A DNA stretch of 64,000 bases from Mastigocoleus testarum BC008. Lineage in GTDB: Bacteria > Cyanobacteriota > Cyanobacteriia > Cyanobacteriales > Nostocaceae. A program made the translations under genes and the position numbers. The stretch is from assembly GCF_001456025.1 (NCBI RefSeq), contig NZ_LMTZ01000101.1, forward strand, positions 52,947 through 116,946, given 5' to 3'. Positions 38,659 through 46,794 of this stretch are shown here, in pieces (positions within the stretch are counted from its first letter, which is position 1; each line of letters starts with the position of its first letter). Under the pieces are notes generated by a model. The model made no database searches and was not told the DNA's origin. It worked only from the letters and a program-made list of their open reading frames with translations.

Positions 38659-39684
38659 ATGCAAACCCAACAAAACAATCAACTTTTTCTCACAGATTGT
38701 CGTTTTTGCTCTTTAGTTTCTAAAGCTAATAAAGAAGACCCAATTGGCACAGCAGGCAATTACGATCATTGGCTGATTATCGAAATTCCAAAACCTTGGC
38801 CGCAAGAAATCTTTGAGAAAAATCCAACTATCAAATCATTGATGGGTTTATTCCAAGAGTTAGTTTTTCAGCATGGGATTAAGTTAAAACCAATACTAAT
38901 TGCTCCCGACCGCGAATATTCTTATCCTGGTTTTACCCGCCTGTTTTACTACTATCGTCCTGCAAAGCTATTTTCTCAGTTTGAGAAACAGGAGTTTATT
39001 GTTCCAGAAAGCAAAGCAGCAGGTTTGGTAAGAGCAATATTCAAACATTTAATGCAACAACCCAATGATTTATCAGAATTTGTGCAATATCAAAAACAAA
39101 CGAGTCATATTCGTGAACTCATGGTTTGCACACATACTCAAGTAGATCTTGCCTGTGGCAGATTTGGGACTCCTATATATCGACAATTACGTACAGAATA
39201 TGCTTCTAAGGAAAACTTAAGAGTATGGCAAACAACTCACTTTGGTGGTCATCAGTTTGCTCCTACATTAATTGATTTACCTCAAGGATGCTTGTGGGGA
39301 CATCTTGAGCCAGATGTATTGGATTTGTTGGTACACCGAAATGGTTCAGTTTCACGTTTATGTGAATACTATCGAGGATGGACAGGTTTAAAGAAATTTG
39401 AACAAATTGCCGAGCGCGAAATTTGGATGCAGTCTAGGTGGAACTGGCTTAACTACTTAAAAGCAGGCAAGATACTTGCGGTGGAAGAAGTAGCTGAAGG
39501 TCAGAAGGCTGACTGGGCAGAAGTTCGGATTGATTTTGCTGCAACCGATGGTAGTACAAAAGGTGCCTATGAAGCCAGAATTGAAGCTTGTGGTGAGGCT
39601 ATGACTGCATTAAACTCAGCCAAAAAAATGGAATTAAAAACAGTGAAGCAGTATCGCGTTAGTTCTTTGGTTAAGGTTGATTAA
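38659..39684 (+). CDS. Sucrase/ferredoxin-like (Suc_Fer, Apd1-type) thioredoxin-fold [2Fe-2S] protein
   Basis: About 341 residues from ATG 38659; an in-frame ATG at 38614 would add 15 residues that do not look like the family, so I prefer the shorter start. The N-terminal CRFCS and GTAGNYDHW segments, and the C-terminal half with C157-x8-C166 and H194-x3-H198 (HFGGH), fit the Suc_Fer-like family. In its yeast member Apd1 a CX8C plus HX3H pattern binds a [2Fe-2S] cluster with two Cys and two His, and the spacing here is the same. The protein is likely a cytosolic redox carrier. Next to P450s and a presumed siderophore synthetase, it could donate electrons to the P450s or reduce a ferric siderophore; both are inference. 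It ends 20 bases before the MATE gene. Confidence 0.8.
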   Translation: MQTQQNNQLFLTDCRFCSLVSKANKEDPIGTAGNYDHWLIIEIPKPWPQEIFEKNPTIKSLMGLFQELVFQHGIKLKPILIAPDREYSYPGFTRLFYYYRPAKLFSQFEKQEFIVPESKAAGLVRAIFKHLMQQPNDLSEFVQYQKQTSHIRELMVCTHTQVDLACGRFGTPIYRQLRTEYASKENLRVWQTTHFGGHQFAPTLIDLPQGCLWGHLEPDVLDLLVHRNGSVSRLCEYYRGWTGLKKFEQIAEREIWMQSRWNWLNYLKAGKILAVEEVAEGQKADWAEVRIDFAATDGSTKGAYEARIEACGEAMTALNSAKKMELKTVKQYRVSSLVKVD

Positions 39685-39704
39685 ACAGTAATAGTTGAGA
39701 AAAA

Positions 39705-41090
39705 ATGACTTCACAAAAGCAATCTCAAATCACAAACGAAATTCTTCAAGGTAATCTGGTTAAACTAATGTTCAAGTTATCCTTTCCCGGCATTGTGGGA
39801 ATGTTGCTAATAGGCTTGAACACTTTCATTGATGCTTTATTTGCAGGGCGACTCATCGGTGAAACTGCTTTGGCTGCTATATCTCTTGCTCTACCACTTA
39901 CGTCTATTGCCATTGGATGTGCCATGTCGATCGGAGTCGGTTGTGCTTCAATTCTCAGTCGAGCCATTGGTGCAGAAAACACCAAAATTCAGTCCAAAAT
40001 ATTTAGTACTTTAATAATTCTTAGTATAATTGTCTCTTCTTTAATTACGATATTAGCATACATTTTTGGCAAACAATTAATTGCATTTATGGGAGGAGAA
40101 GGTGAAGTTGCTTCTTATGGAATAGACTATTTTAAAACTTATATGTTGGGTTCAACATTTTTGATTATAGCAGTCTCTTCTAGCCAGCTTATCAAAGCAG
40201 AAGGTAAAATTAGACTAGCAAGCCTGTTTACTAGCATTTATGTCGTAACTAATATTATTTTAAATCCTATATTTGTAATTATTTTTGATTGGGGGCTTCA
40301 GGGAATAGCTTTTGCTACAGTTATTTCTGCAGTAGTTTATTCCACTATAAATTGTATATATTTTATATCTGCTAAAATTTTTCTTCCTGTTAATTGTAAA
40401 AAGTTAAATATTAAACTAGATCTGATAGCCTTAGATTTACTACCTGCAATATTATCAATAGCTTTAGTGACTATGATTTCACAAGTTACAGGTATACTTG
40501 AAAACGTAGTCTTGTTTAAATCAATAGCTTACTATGGAACGGATAGTGACATTGCCTTTGGTGGAGCAACTATCAGATTATATTCTTTAATGATCTCTCC
40601 TTTTTATGGGTTAGCGCAAGCCCTACAACCAGTTGTTGGCATGAATCATGGAGCAAATAATTATCAAAGACTCAAGAACGCATATTTGACTTTTGTAATA
40701 GGTGGAACTATTTTTTTAATCTTAATATGGATACCTCTACAGCTATTTCCAAGAATCTTTATTAGCTGGTTAATACCAGATTTTAATTTTACTTATAACA
40801 ATTTACTTAACTTTCATATTGTTACCTTTTTACTGCCATTAATTTCCTTTGTGTCATGTAGTATTCAATTCTTTAAAGCTATAGGTAATGCGAAAATTGC
40901 AGGAGTCATTACATTGATGAGACAAATCATTTTATTTTTACCAATATTATTAATTTTACCAATATTTTTTGGAGTGAGTGGGATCTATTATGGTTACGCT
41001 TCTGTAGATTTACTATTTACTTTAATTGTTGCTTTATTTACGTGGATAGAGTTTAGAAAAATTTACTTTAGAAGTATATCAAAGAGATAA
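39705..41090 (+). CDS. MATE-family efflux transporter
   Basis: 461 residues with about twelve hydrophobic segments and the MATE repeat pattern (PGIVGMLLIGLNTFIDALF near residue 30 and the related QVTGILENVVLF in the second half). These proteins export organic compounds across the inner membrane by Na+ or H+ antiport. It follows the biosynthetic genes within 20 bases and most likely exports the peptide. No ABC exporter, TonB receptor or substrate-binding protein is present in the window, so this is the only obvious candidate for secretion. Confidence 0.9.
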   Translation: MTSQKQSQITNEILQGNLVKLMFKLSFPGIVGMLLIGLNTFIDALFAGRLIGETALAAISLALPLTSIAIGCAMSIGVGCASILSRAIGAENTKIQSKIFSTLIILSIIVSSLITILAYIFGKQLIAFMGGEGEVASYGIDYFKTYMLGSTFLIIAVSSSQLIKAEGKIRLASLFTSIYVVTNIILNPIFVIIFDWGLQGIAFATVISAVVYSTINCIYFISAKIFLPVNCKKLNIKLDLIALDLLPAILSIALVTMISQVTGILENVVLFKSIAYYGTDSDIAFGGATIRLYSLMISPFYGLAQALQPVVGMNHGANNYQRLKNAYLTFVIGGTIFLILIWIPLQLFPRIFISWLIPDFNFTYNNLLNFHIVTFLLPLISFVSCSIQFFKAIGNAKIAGVITLMRQIILFLPILLILPIFFGVSGIYYGYASVDLLFTLIVALFTWIEFRKIYFRSISKR

Positions 41091-41167
41091 AACATATAAT
41101 ATTATGACCAGCATATCTCATTAATTAAACTTCCTGAAAAAATGATAAATTAAAATGAGGTAATATT

Positions 41168-41506
41168 ATGGCAACGATGGGAAAATACTGTAAAGCATAC
41201 TCAGTTAAAAATTTACGTCAATTTAACCAATGGGCTGAGAATTTCGAAAATATAAGGAAAGAAAAGCAAGAAATGGATGGCAAGAAAGTTGAAGTCAAGA
41301 GGATAATTACTGATGATGACTTTCTTTATGTTCAAGAAAACTATGTAGTTACAGATGGTATTTTCAAAGATGAAAATATAATCTTTGACAATGTAACTCC
41401 CGAATGGATAGATTTTTGTAAAAACACACTTTTGTTTGAAGTTCCAGTTTACGAACCTGTGAAGGTAGAAAAATCATCTGGGATTCGAGACAACGCTAAT
41501 TCGTAA
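41168..41506 (+). CDS. Small protein of unknown function beside MbtH gene
   Basis: 112 residues, soluble, no signal peptide. GAGG lies nine bases before the ATG. The start MATMGKYCKAYSVKNL and the later segment with FVxxDGIF-like VVTDGIFKDENIIFDN and EWIDFCKNTLLFEVPVYE look conserved in style; my impression is that similar small proteins accompany NRPS clusters in cyanobacteria, but I cannot name a family. It sits 78 bases after the MATE gene and 43 bases before the MbtH gene, so it is probably part of the same operon. Possible roles include a chaperone or accessory factor of the synthetases; unsupported beyond position. Confidence 0.65.
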   Translation: MATMGKYCKAYSVKNLRQFNQWAENFENIRKEKQEMDGKKVEVKRIITDDDFLYVQENYVVTDGIFKDENIIFDNVTPEWIDFCKNTLLFEVPVYEPVKVEKSSGIRDNANS

Positions 41507-41549
41507 ATATTTAAATCAAATGACCATTATTAATTGACTGGAGAAACAA

Positions 41550-41774
41550 ATGTATCAAGATGAAAAAGAAGATAAAACAATTTATAAAGTCGTAGTTAAT
41601 CACGAAGAGCAATACTCTATTTGGCCTATTGATAAAGATAATGCTCTTGGTTGGAAAGATGCGGGCAAAAGCGGTCTTAAGCAAGAATGTCTTGAATACA
41701 TTAAAGAAGTTTGGACTGATATGAGACCTCTTAGTCTCAGACAGAAAATGGACGAAGCTACTAGTAAAACCTAA
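41550..41774 (+). CDS. MbtH-like protein
   Basis: 74 residues with the full MbtH signature: VVVNHEEQYSIWP, a GWKDAGKSG segment, CLEYIKEVWTDMRPLSLR. GGAG lies eight bases before the ATG. MbtH proteins bind adenylation domains and are needed for folding or activity of many of them. Here it probably serves one or more of the five complete A domains of the cluster. Its size is the usual one. Confidence 0.95.
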   Translation: MYQDEKEDKTIYKVVVNHEEQYSIWPIDKDNALGWKDAGKSGLKQECLEYIKEVWTDMRPLSLRQKMDEATSKT

Positions 41775-41856
41775 TTGCTTTATTAGGATTAACTTTGAAA
41801 GCAGTTAATTCCCATAGTTTGTATTTTCGCTCTTTAGTGATAAATCCCACATACTT

Positions 41857-43956
41857 ATGCTTCGCAAAAGAAATCGGAATCGAATTTTATCGTGTGTACT
41901 CAGTTTGTTGCTTGTATTAATTTTAGGATCTCAAACTCTAGGCTCCCCAGCACAAAATACTGAAATATTGTGGGATACCTACGGCATACCGCATATTTAT
42001 GGGAAGGATACCACAGGTGCATTCCGCGCTTTTGGATGGGCACAAATGCAAAGTCATGGGAACTTACTTTTGCGTCTTTACGGACAAGCGAGAGGACGTG
42101 CTGCAGAATATTGGGGAGAGGAATATATAGACTCAGACCGTTGGGTATTGACAATGGGAGTACCCGAACGCGCTCGCTCTTGGTATGAAGCACAGAATTC
42201 ATCTTTCCGCAGTTACTTAGATGCCTTCGCAGAAGGTATCAATACTTACGCGAAAGAAAATCCGGATGCAATTGATGATGAGGTTGAAGTTGTCTTACCG
42301 GTTAAAGGGGAAGACATACTTTCTCATCTACAAAGAGTACTCAATTTTTCATTTGTAGTTAGCCCACAGCGAGTTGCAGGTATTAGTACCCCAGAATCAA
42401 AAGCAGGTTCTAACGGGTGGGCGATCGCACCGAAACGATCAGCATCTGGTAATGCGATGCTGCTTGCAAATCCGCACCTTCCCTGGTCGGATTTTTATTT
42501 ATGGTACGAGGCTCAAATCACTGCACCTGGAATTGATGCTTATGGAGCATCACTTGTCGGAATTCCCGTTTTAACAATTGCTTTCAATGAGAACTTGGGT
42601 TGGACTCATACCGTCAACACTTATGATGGATGGGATGCTTACCAACTAGAACTAGTTGATGATGGCTATCGTTTTGATGACAAAGTTCGTCCCTTTGAAA
42701 CGAAGAATATTTCCTTGAAAGTAAGACAAAAAGACGGGACTTTGCGCGAAGAACCACTAATAGTGAAAAGTTCTGTTCATGGACCTGTTGTTTCAGAAAA
42801 AGAAGGACAAGCCACTGCGCTGCGTGTTGTCGGTCTCGAGCAACCAGGAGTATTGGAACAATGGTGGGATATGGCGCGATCGCAAAATCTGGCAGCGTTT
42901 GAAAAAGCGCTTCAGCGTTTGCAATTACCGATGTTCACGGTGATGTATGCTGATCGTGAGGGGCATATTATGCACCTATTTAACGGACAAGTTCCAGTAC
43001 GCGAACAAGGAGATTTTCAATATTGGCGAGGTATTATTCCTGGAAACACATCAAAAACCTTATGGACAAAAATTCATCCCTATCAGGATTTACCTCGTGT
43101 TATTGACCCGCCAAGTGGTTGGTTACAAAATGCCAACGATCCACCTTGGACCACAACCTTTCCGGTTGCGATCGAATCAGATAAATATCCGTCTTATATG
43201 GCACCGCGTTTCATGGATTTCCGAGCGCAGAGTTCGGCAAGAATGTTGGATGAAGATGAAAAAATCACATTAGACGAAATGATTGAATATAAGCATTCAA
43301 CACGTATGGAATTTGCGGACCGGATTCTGGATGATTTAATTCCAGCTGCGCGGAAATATGGTGGCGAATTGGCACAACGAGCAGCAACCATCTTAGAAAA
43401 GTGGGACAGACAAGCGAATACAGATAGTCGGGGAGCAGTATTATTTGCAGCTTGGGCACAAGAGTTAGATTTGGATAAGGCGTTTAGTCAACCTTGGAGT
43501 GAAGATTCACCCCGGAATACACCCGATGGATTAGCAAATCCTCAAGATGCAGTGAAGTTACTGGAAACAGTAGCACAAAAAGTAGAGAAAGCCTATGGAA
43601 AATTAGATGTTGCTTGGGGAGAGGTTTTCCGCTTGAAATATGGAAATGTGGACTTACCAGGTAATGGTGGGGATGGAGACTTAGGAATTTTCCGAGTTAT
43701 CAATTTTGCTCCTTCGGAAGATGGTAAATTTCAACCTGTAGCAGGTGACTCTTATGTTGCTGCAATTGAGTTTTCCAAACCAGTAAAGGCTATGGCGGTG
43801 ATGAGTTATGGAAATGCGTCTCAACCAGATTCGACTCATCAGACCGATCAATTGGAGTTGGTGGCGAAGAAACAGTTACGCCCAGTTTGGCATATTAGGG
43901 AAGATGTTGAAGCTCATTTAGAGAGCCGTCAAGTTTTTAGCCGCATGGGGAAATAG
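41857..43956 (+). CDS. Periplasmic penicillin-acylase-type Ntn hydrolase (PvdQ/AHL-acylase-like)
   Basis: 699 residues. A basic start (MLRKRNRNR) and a hydrophobic stretch (LSLLLVLILGSQTLGS) form a signal peptide. The alpha-chain motif DTYGIPHIYG is followed by the autocatalytic site AGSNGW; S185 would become the N-terminal nucleophile of the beta chain, and the downstream ANPHLPW and NENLGWTHTVN segments are typical of the family. In pyoverdine biosynthesis the periplasmic relative PvdQ removes the fatty acyl group from the exported precursor. Cyanobacteria also have AHL-acylases of this family. Its position at the end of the NRPS operon, 82 bases after MbtH, makes a deacylation or maturation step on an acylated peptide likely, but quorum-signal degradation is an alternative. 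Confidence 0.88.
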   Translation: MLRKRNRNRILSCVLSLLLVLILGSQTLGSPAQNTEILWDTYGIPHIYGKDTTGAFRAFGWAQMQSHGNLLLRLYGQARGRAAEYWGEEYIDSDRWVLTMGVPERARSWYEAQNSSFRSYLDAFAEGINTYAKENPDAIDDEVEVVLPVKGEDILSHLQRVLNFSFVVSPQRVAGISTPESKAGSNGWAIAPKRSASGNAMLLANPHLPWSDFYLWYEAQITAPGIDAYGASLVGIPVLTIAFNENLGWTHTVNTYDGWDAYQLELVDDGYRFDDKVRPFETKNISLKVRQKDGTLREEPLIVKSSVHGPVVSEKEGQATALRVVGLEQPGVLEQWWDMARSQNLAAFEKALQRLQLPMFTVMYADREGHIMHLFNGQVPVREQGDFQYWRGIIPGNTSKTLWTKIHPYQDLPRVIDPPSGWLQNANDPPWTTTFPVAIESDKYPSYMAPRFMDFRAQSSARMLDEDEKITLDEMIEYKHSTRMEFADRILDDLIPAARKYGGELAQRAATILEKWDRQANTDSRGAVLFAAWAQELDLDKAFSQPWSEDSPRNTPDGLANPQDAVKLLETVAQKVEKAYGKLDVAWGEVFRLKYGNVDLPGNGGDGDLGIFRVINFAPSEDGKFQPVAGDSYVAAIEFSKPVKAMAVMSYGNASQPDSTHQTDQLELVAKKQLRPVWHIREDVEAHLESRQVFSRMGK

Positions 43957-43993
43957 TATAGACAAAATGTGCAAAAAAGATAGAATAAATCGG

Positions 43994-44070
43994 TTGTGGC
44001 TCTTGTTTAAGCAAGCTTTAACTATTTAACCCTATACAAGAGTTTGGGCAAATCTTGCCACAATCCTAAT
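43994..44070 (+). terminator. Possible terminator after the acylase gene
   Basis: Nested inverted repeats: TTGTGGC (43994-44000) pairs with GCCACAA (44057-44063), and CTCTTGT (44000-44006) pairs with ACAAGAG (44036-44042). A short T-run (AATTTTT) follows. The loop is long, so this is a weak candidate for the end of the biosynthetic operon. Confidence 0.3.
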
Positions 44071-44168
44071 TTTTGATTGATATGAGATATTGGCGATCGC
44101 ACGATTATGCATAAGTGGCGATAAACGTCTCAGAGGAGTTCCGCGTCCACGTGAGGGGCACCGGAGGT

Positions 44169-44212
44169 GTTTGTTGACGCGCTTACAGCGAACACGGAGT
44201 GCGTCAACAAAC
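44169..44212. repeat. Inverted repeat, 12-bp arms, between the NRPS and EPS loci
   Basis: GTTTGTTGACGC (44169-44180) and its exact reverse complement (44201-44212) enclose 20 bases. The surrounding 43957-44310 is a 354-base gene-free stretch, locally much more GC-rich than its neighbours and with HIP1 sites. It could be a cyanobacterial interspersed hairpin repeat; no T-run follows, so a terminator is less likely. Confidence 0.6.
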
Positions 44213-44310
44213 GCTGCTAAGCGCGGCTCAGTGGTAATCAGCGATCGCTACTTTTAATATTATTGAGGTTATCTTGATGTCGGTGACGCTCGCTATTTTA
44301 AATTCAAAAT

Positions 44311-45354
44311 CTAACTTGTCAGGCTTAATTTATGGGGAATTGGAATATTAGTATTTAAGTCTGACGTAAAATTTTCTTTTTGGACTTCCCAGGCTAAAGT
44401 ACTGTGAATGATTTTATCTAAATTGTTAAACTTTGGTTTCCAACCCAATACATCGTGAATTTTATCTGCATTGGCGATCGCACAAGCAGGATCTCCAGGA
44501 CGACGCTGAGTTTCAATTACAGGAAAATCTTTTCCAGAGATTGTTTTTACTTTTTCTATTACTTGTCGGACACTGTATCCTTGTCCGTAGCCACAATTTA
44601 AAACTTGACTTTCTCCACCTTGCTCTAAATAACGTAACGCGTCCAAATGTGCTGTAGCCAAATCTTCTACGTGAATATAGTCTCGAACACCAGTACCATC
44701 TGCTGTTGGAAAATCATTTCCAAAAATTTGTAAGTTAGATCTGCGATCTAAAACTGCATCACAAGCAAGTTTAATTAAATGGGTTGCATTTTTTGAGAAC
44801 TGTCCTAGTTTACCACTAGAGTCAGCACCCGCAACATTAAAATATCGGAGAATCACATAGCGCAGAGATGATGATACCCCACAATCACGAATCAACCATT
44901 CACTCATTAATTTTGAGCGTCCGTAGGGATTAATTGGTAAAGTCAAGGCTGATTCTGTAATCGGATTTTCTTTGGGCTCTCCATATACTGCTGCTGTACT
45001 GGAAAAAACAAGTTGATTGACACCCATATTTTGGCAGCAGCGCAGTAAATTTAGAGTATTACGGGTGTTGTTTGTATAGTAATCCAGAGGATATTTAACT
45101 GACTCTGGAACAATTAAACTTGCTGCAAAATGTAATACCGTACTGAACTGATGTTGAGCAAATACTTGGTAAAGGCGCTCTAGATTTCCTAAATCTCCAA
45201 CAACTAATTTACCCTGTGTTATGGCTTGGGGCGAACCTGTAGAAAAATTATCGTAAATCACTACATCGTATCCGGCTTCTCCTAACTGACGAATTACATG
45301 GGAGCCTATGTAGCCTGCTCCACCTGTAACTAATACTTTGTGTTTATGAGTCAT
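44311..45354 (-). CDS. galE: UDP-glucose 4-epimerase
   Basis: 347 residues, short-chain dehydrogenase fold. The N-terminal NAD-binding motif is VTGGAGYIGSHV, the catalytic pair is in YGRSK, and FSSTAAVYGEP and RYFNVAGAD are typical of GalE. It interconverts UDP-glucose and UDP-galactose in the cytosol and so feeds sugar nucleotides to the exopolysaccharide pathway. Its ATG follows the TAG stop of the preceding glycosyltransferase gene with no gap, and the GGAAG before that ATG is the end of the upstream gene, so translation is probably coupled. Confidence 0.93.
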   Translation of the reverse strand: MTHKHKVLVTGGAGYIGSHVIRQLGEAGYDVVIYDNFSTGSPQAITQGKLVVGDLGNLERLYQVFAQHQFSTVLHFAASLIVPESVKYPLDYYTNNTRNTLNLLRCCQNMGVNQLVFSSTAAVYGEPKENPITESALTLPINPYGRSKLMSEWLIRDCGVSSSLRYVILRYFNVAGADSSGKLGQFSKNATHLIKLACDAVLDRRSNLQIFGNDFPTADGTGVRDYIHVEDLATAHLDALRYLEQGGESQVLNCGYGQGYSVRQVIEKVKTISGKDFPVIETQRRPGDPACAIANADKIHDVLGWKPKFNNLDKIIHSTLAWEVQKENFTSDLNTNIPIPHKLSLTS

Positions 45355-46794
45355 CTATCTTCCTTTACCTAGTAAAACTACGCGGATAGTCTTGAAGAAA
45401 ATGGCAATATCTAAGAATAAGGAATAATTTTTGATGTAATAGAGGTCATAGGATAGTTTTTCATAAGCATCTTCGACGGATGCACCGTAGGGATACATCA
45501 CTTGAGCCCAACCCGTAATACCAGGTTTTACTAAATAACGCACGTCATAGTAGGGAATTTCTTGTTTGAGTTTAGTATCAAATTCTGGTCGTTCTGGACG
45601 AGGACCAATCAAACTCATTTCTCCCTTAAGTACATTCCAAATTTGAGGTAATTCGTCAATTCGCAGAATCCTTATCCAGTAACCAACTCTAGTGATGCGG
45701 GGGTCACGTTTGCTAGCCCATTGAGCGCCTCTTTTCTCCGCATCTTGATACATCGAACGAAATTTATGAACTTTAAATGGCTGACAGTTTATTCCTGTGC
45801 GAGACTGGCTGTAAAAAACTGGACCTGGACTGTCTAGCTTGATTAGTAATGCAACTAACAGCATTAATGGTGACAAAATCAGCAGTAGTATTCCAGCAAC
45901 AAATTTATCTAGAAATTTTTTCAGCTTTAACTGTAGAGGACTATTGACAAGATTAAAACCCTGACTAAAAGCAAACCATGTATCCTGTAAAAAGGATGAT
46001 GGTAATTTATACCATGAAGCTTCACAGAACTCCGGTAATCTGTAAACTGGGCTTCCTTGTAGTCGGGCTTCCATCACATGTTTGACTAATTCGTCAGATA
46101 ATTTGATTTCACTACCAACAATTACACCTGACCAATGCTGTTTACTCCAAAAATGTAATTGAGAAAGATTATTAACATGCAAACGTTTGCCCTGTGATTG
46201 GGAAATACTTTCTTTATTGATAGCTTCTTTCTTATCTTCAACCAGAATTACTAACTTTCCAAAAGGATTTTTTTGGAGAAAAGTTTTGACAAACTCAACT
46301 GTGTGATCGCCCGCACCTAGAATTAACCAGCGAGTTTGTTCGGTACGCGATCGCATCCACGCTACAGTTGTCATTCTCGTACTGATAGACCAAAGGGTAA
46401 ATAATCCTAGACTTGGTAACCAAACATTCTTTGTCAGGAGGACACTTTTTTCCCATACTCCAGATAAATAGATAGTAGCTGCAATAATTGCAGCTAAAAC
46501 AAGATGACATATAATAATTCGTGCTGGAGTCCGCAAACCTGCGATTTGCGAGTCTGGATTATATGTATTGGCTAAATACATTCCGGTGATAATTAACAAA
46601 ATAAATCCAGTTAGAATTGGATCTAATAAATTAATTGACTCTCCTAAAGTTAACCAGAGGGTAATATTTAGACAAATCAATAACCCGAGAATATCTCCTA
46701 ACAAAAGTAAAATTGGTATTTTACGGAGCACCTTCAAGATATTTGTATTTTGCTTATTACTATCTAGATTAAAGTCTGAATAAATTTGTTGCAT
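45355..46794 (-). CDS. Polyprenyl-phosphate sugar-1-phosphate transferase (WcaJ/WbaP-type)
   Basis: 479 residues. Four to five N-terminal membrane segments (within residues 25-145) precede a nucleotide-sugar-sensing-like middle domain and, after another hydrophobic hairpin (LLLILSPLMLLVALLIKL), the bacterial sugar transferase catalytic domain: KLDSPGPVFYSQ, KFRSM, RIDELPQ, SLIGPRPERPEF, KPGITGWAQV. Such enzymes load the first sugar phosphate on undecaprenyl phosphate at the inner membrane and start assembly of an exopolysaccharide repeat unit. It forms a pair with galE and diverges from the wzc-like gene. Confidence 0.93.
   Translation of the reverse strand: MQQIYSDFNLDSNKQNTNILKVLRKIPILLLLGDILGLLICLNITLWLTLGESINLLDPILTGFILLIITGMYLANTYNPDSQIAGLRTPARIIICHLVLAAIIAATIYLSGVWEKSVLLTKNVWLPSLGLFTLWSISTRMTTVAWMRSRTEQTRWLILGAGDHTVEFVKTFLQKNPFGKLVILVEDKKEAINKESISQSQGKRLHVNNLSQLHFWSKQHWSGVIVGSEIKLSDELVKHVMEARLQGSPVYRLPEFCEASWYKLPSSFLQDTWFAFSQGFNLVNSPLQLKLKKFLDKFVAGILLLILSPLMLLVALLIKLDSPGPVFYSQSRTGINCQPFKVHKFRSMYQDAEKRGAQWASKRDPRITRVGYWIRILRIDELPQIWNVLKGEMSLIGPRPERPEFDTKLKQEIPYYDVRYLVKPGITGWAQVMYPYGASVEDAYEKLSYDLYYIKNYSLFLDIAIFFKTIRVVLLGKGR

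Noticed and set aside
1..43956. Anachelin-type or hydroxamate/catechol siderophore cluster
   Set aside because: No salicylate/dihydroxybenzoate genes, no ornithine/lysine N-oxygenase, and the A-domain order (Ser, Gly, Asp, Gly, beta-Ala, beta-Ala) does not fit anachelin.
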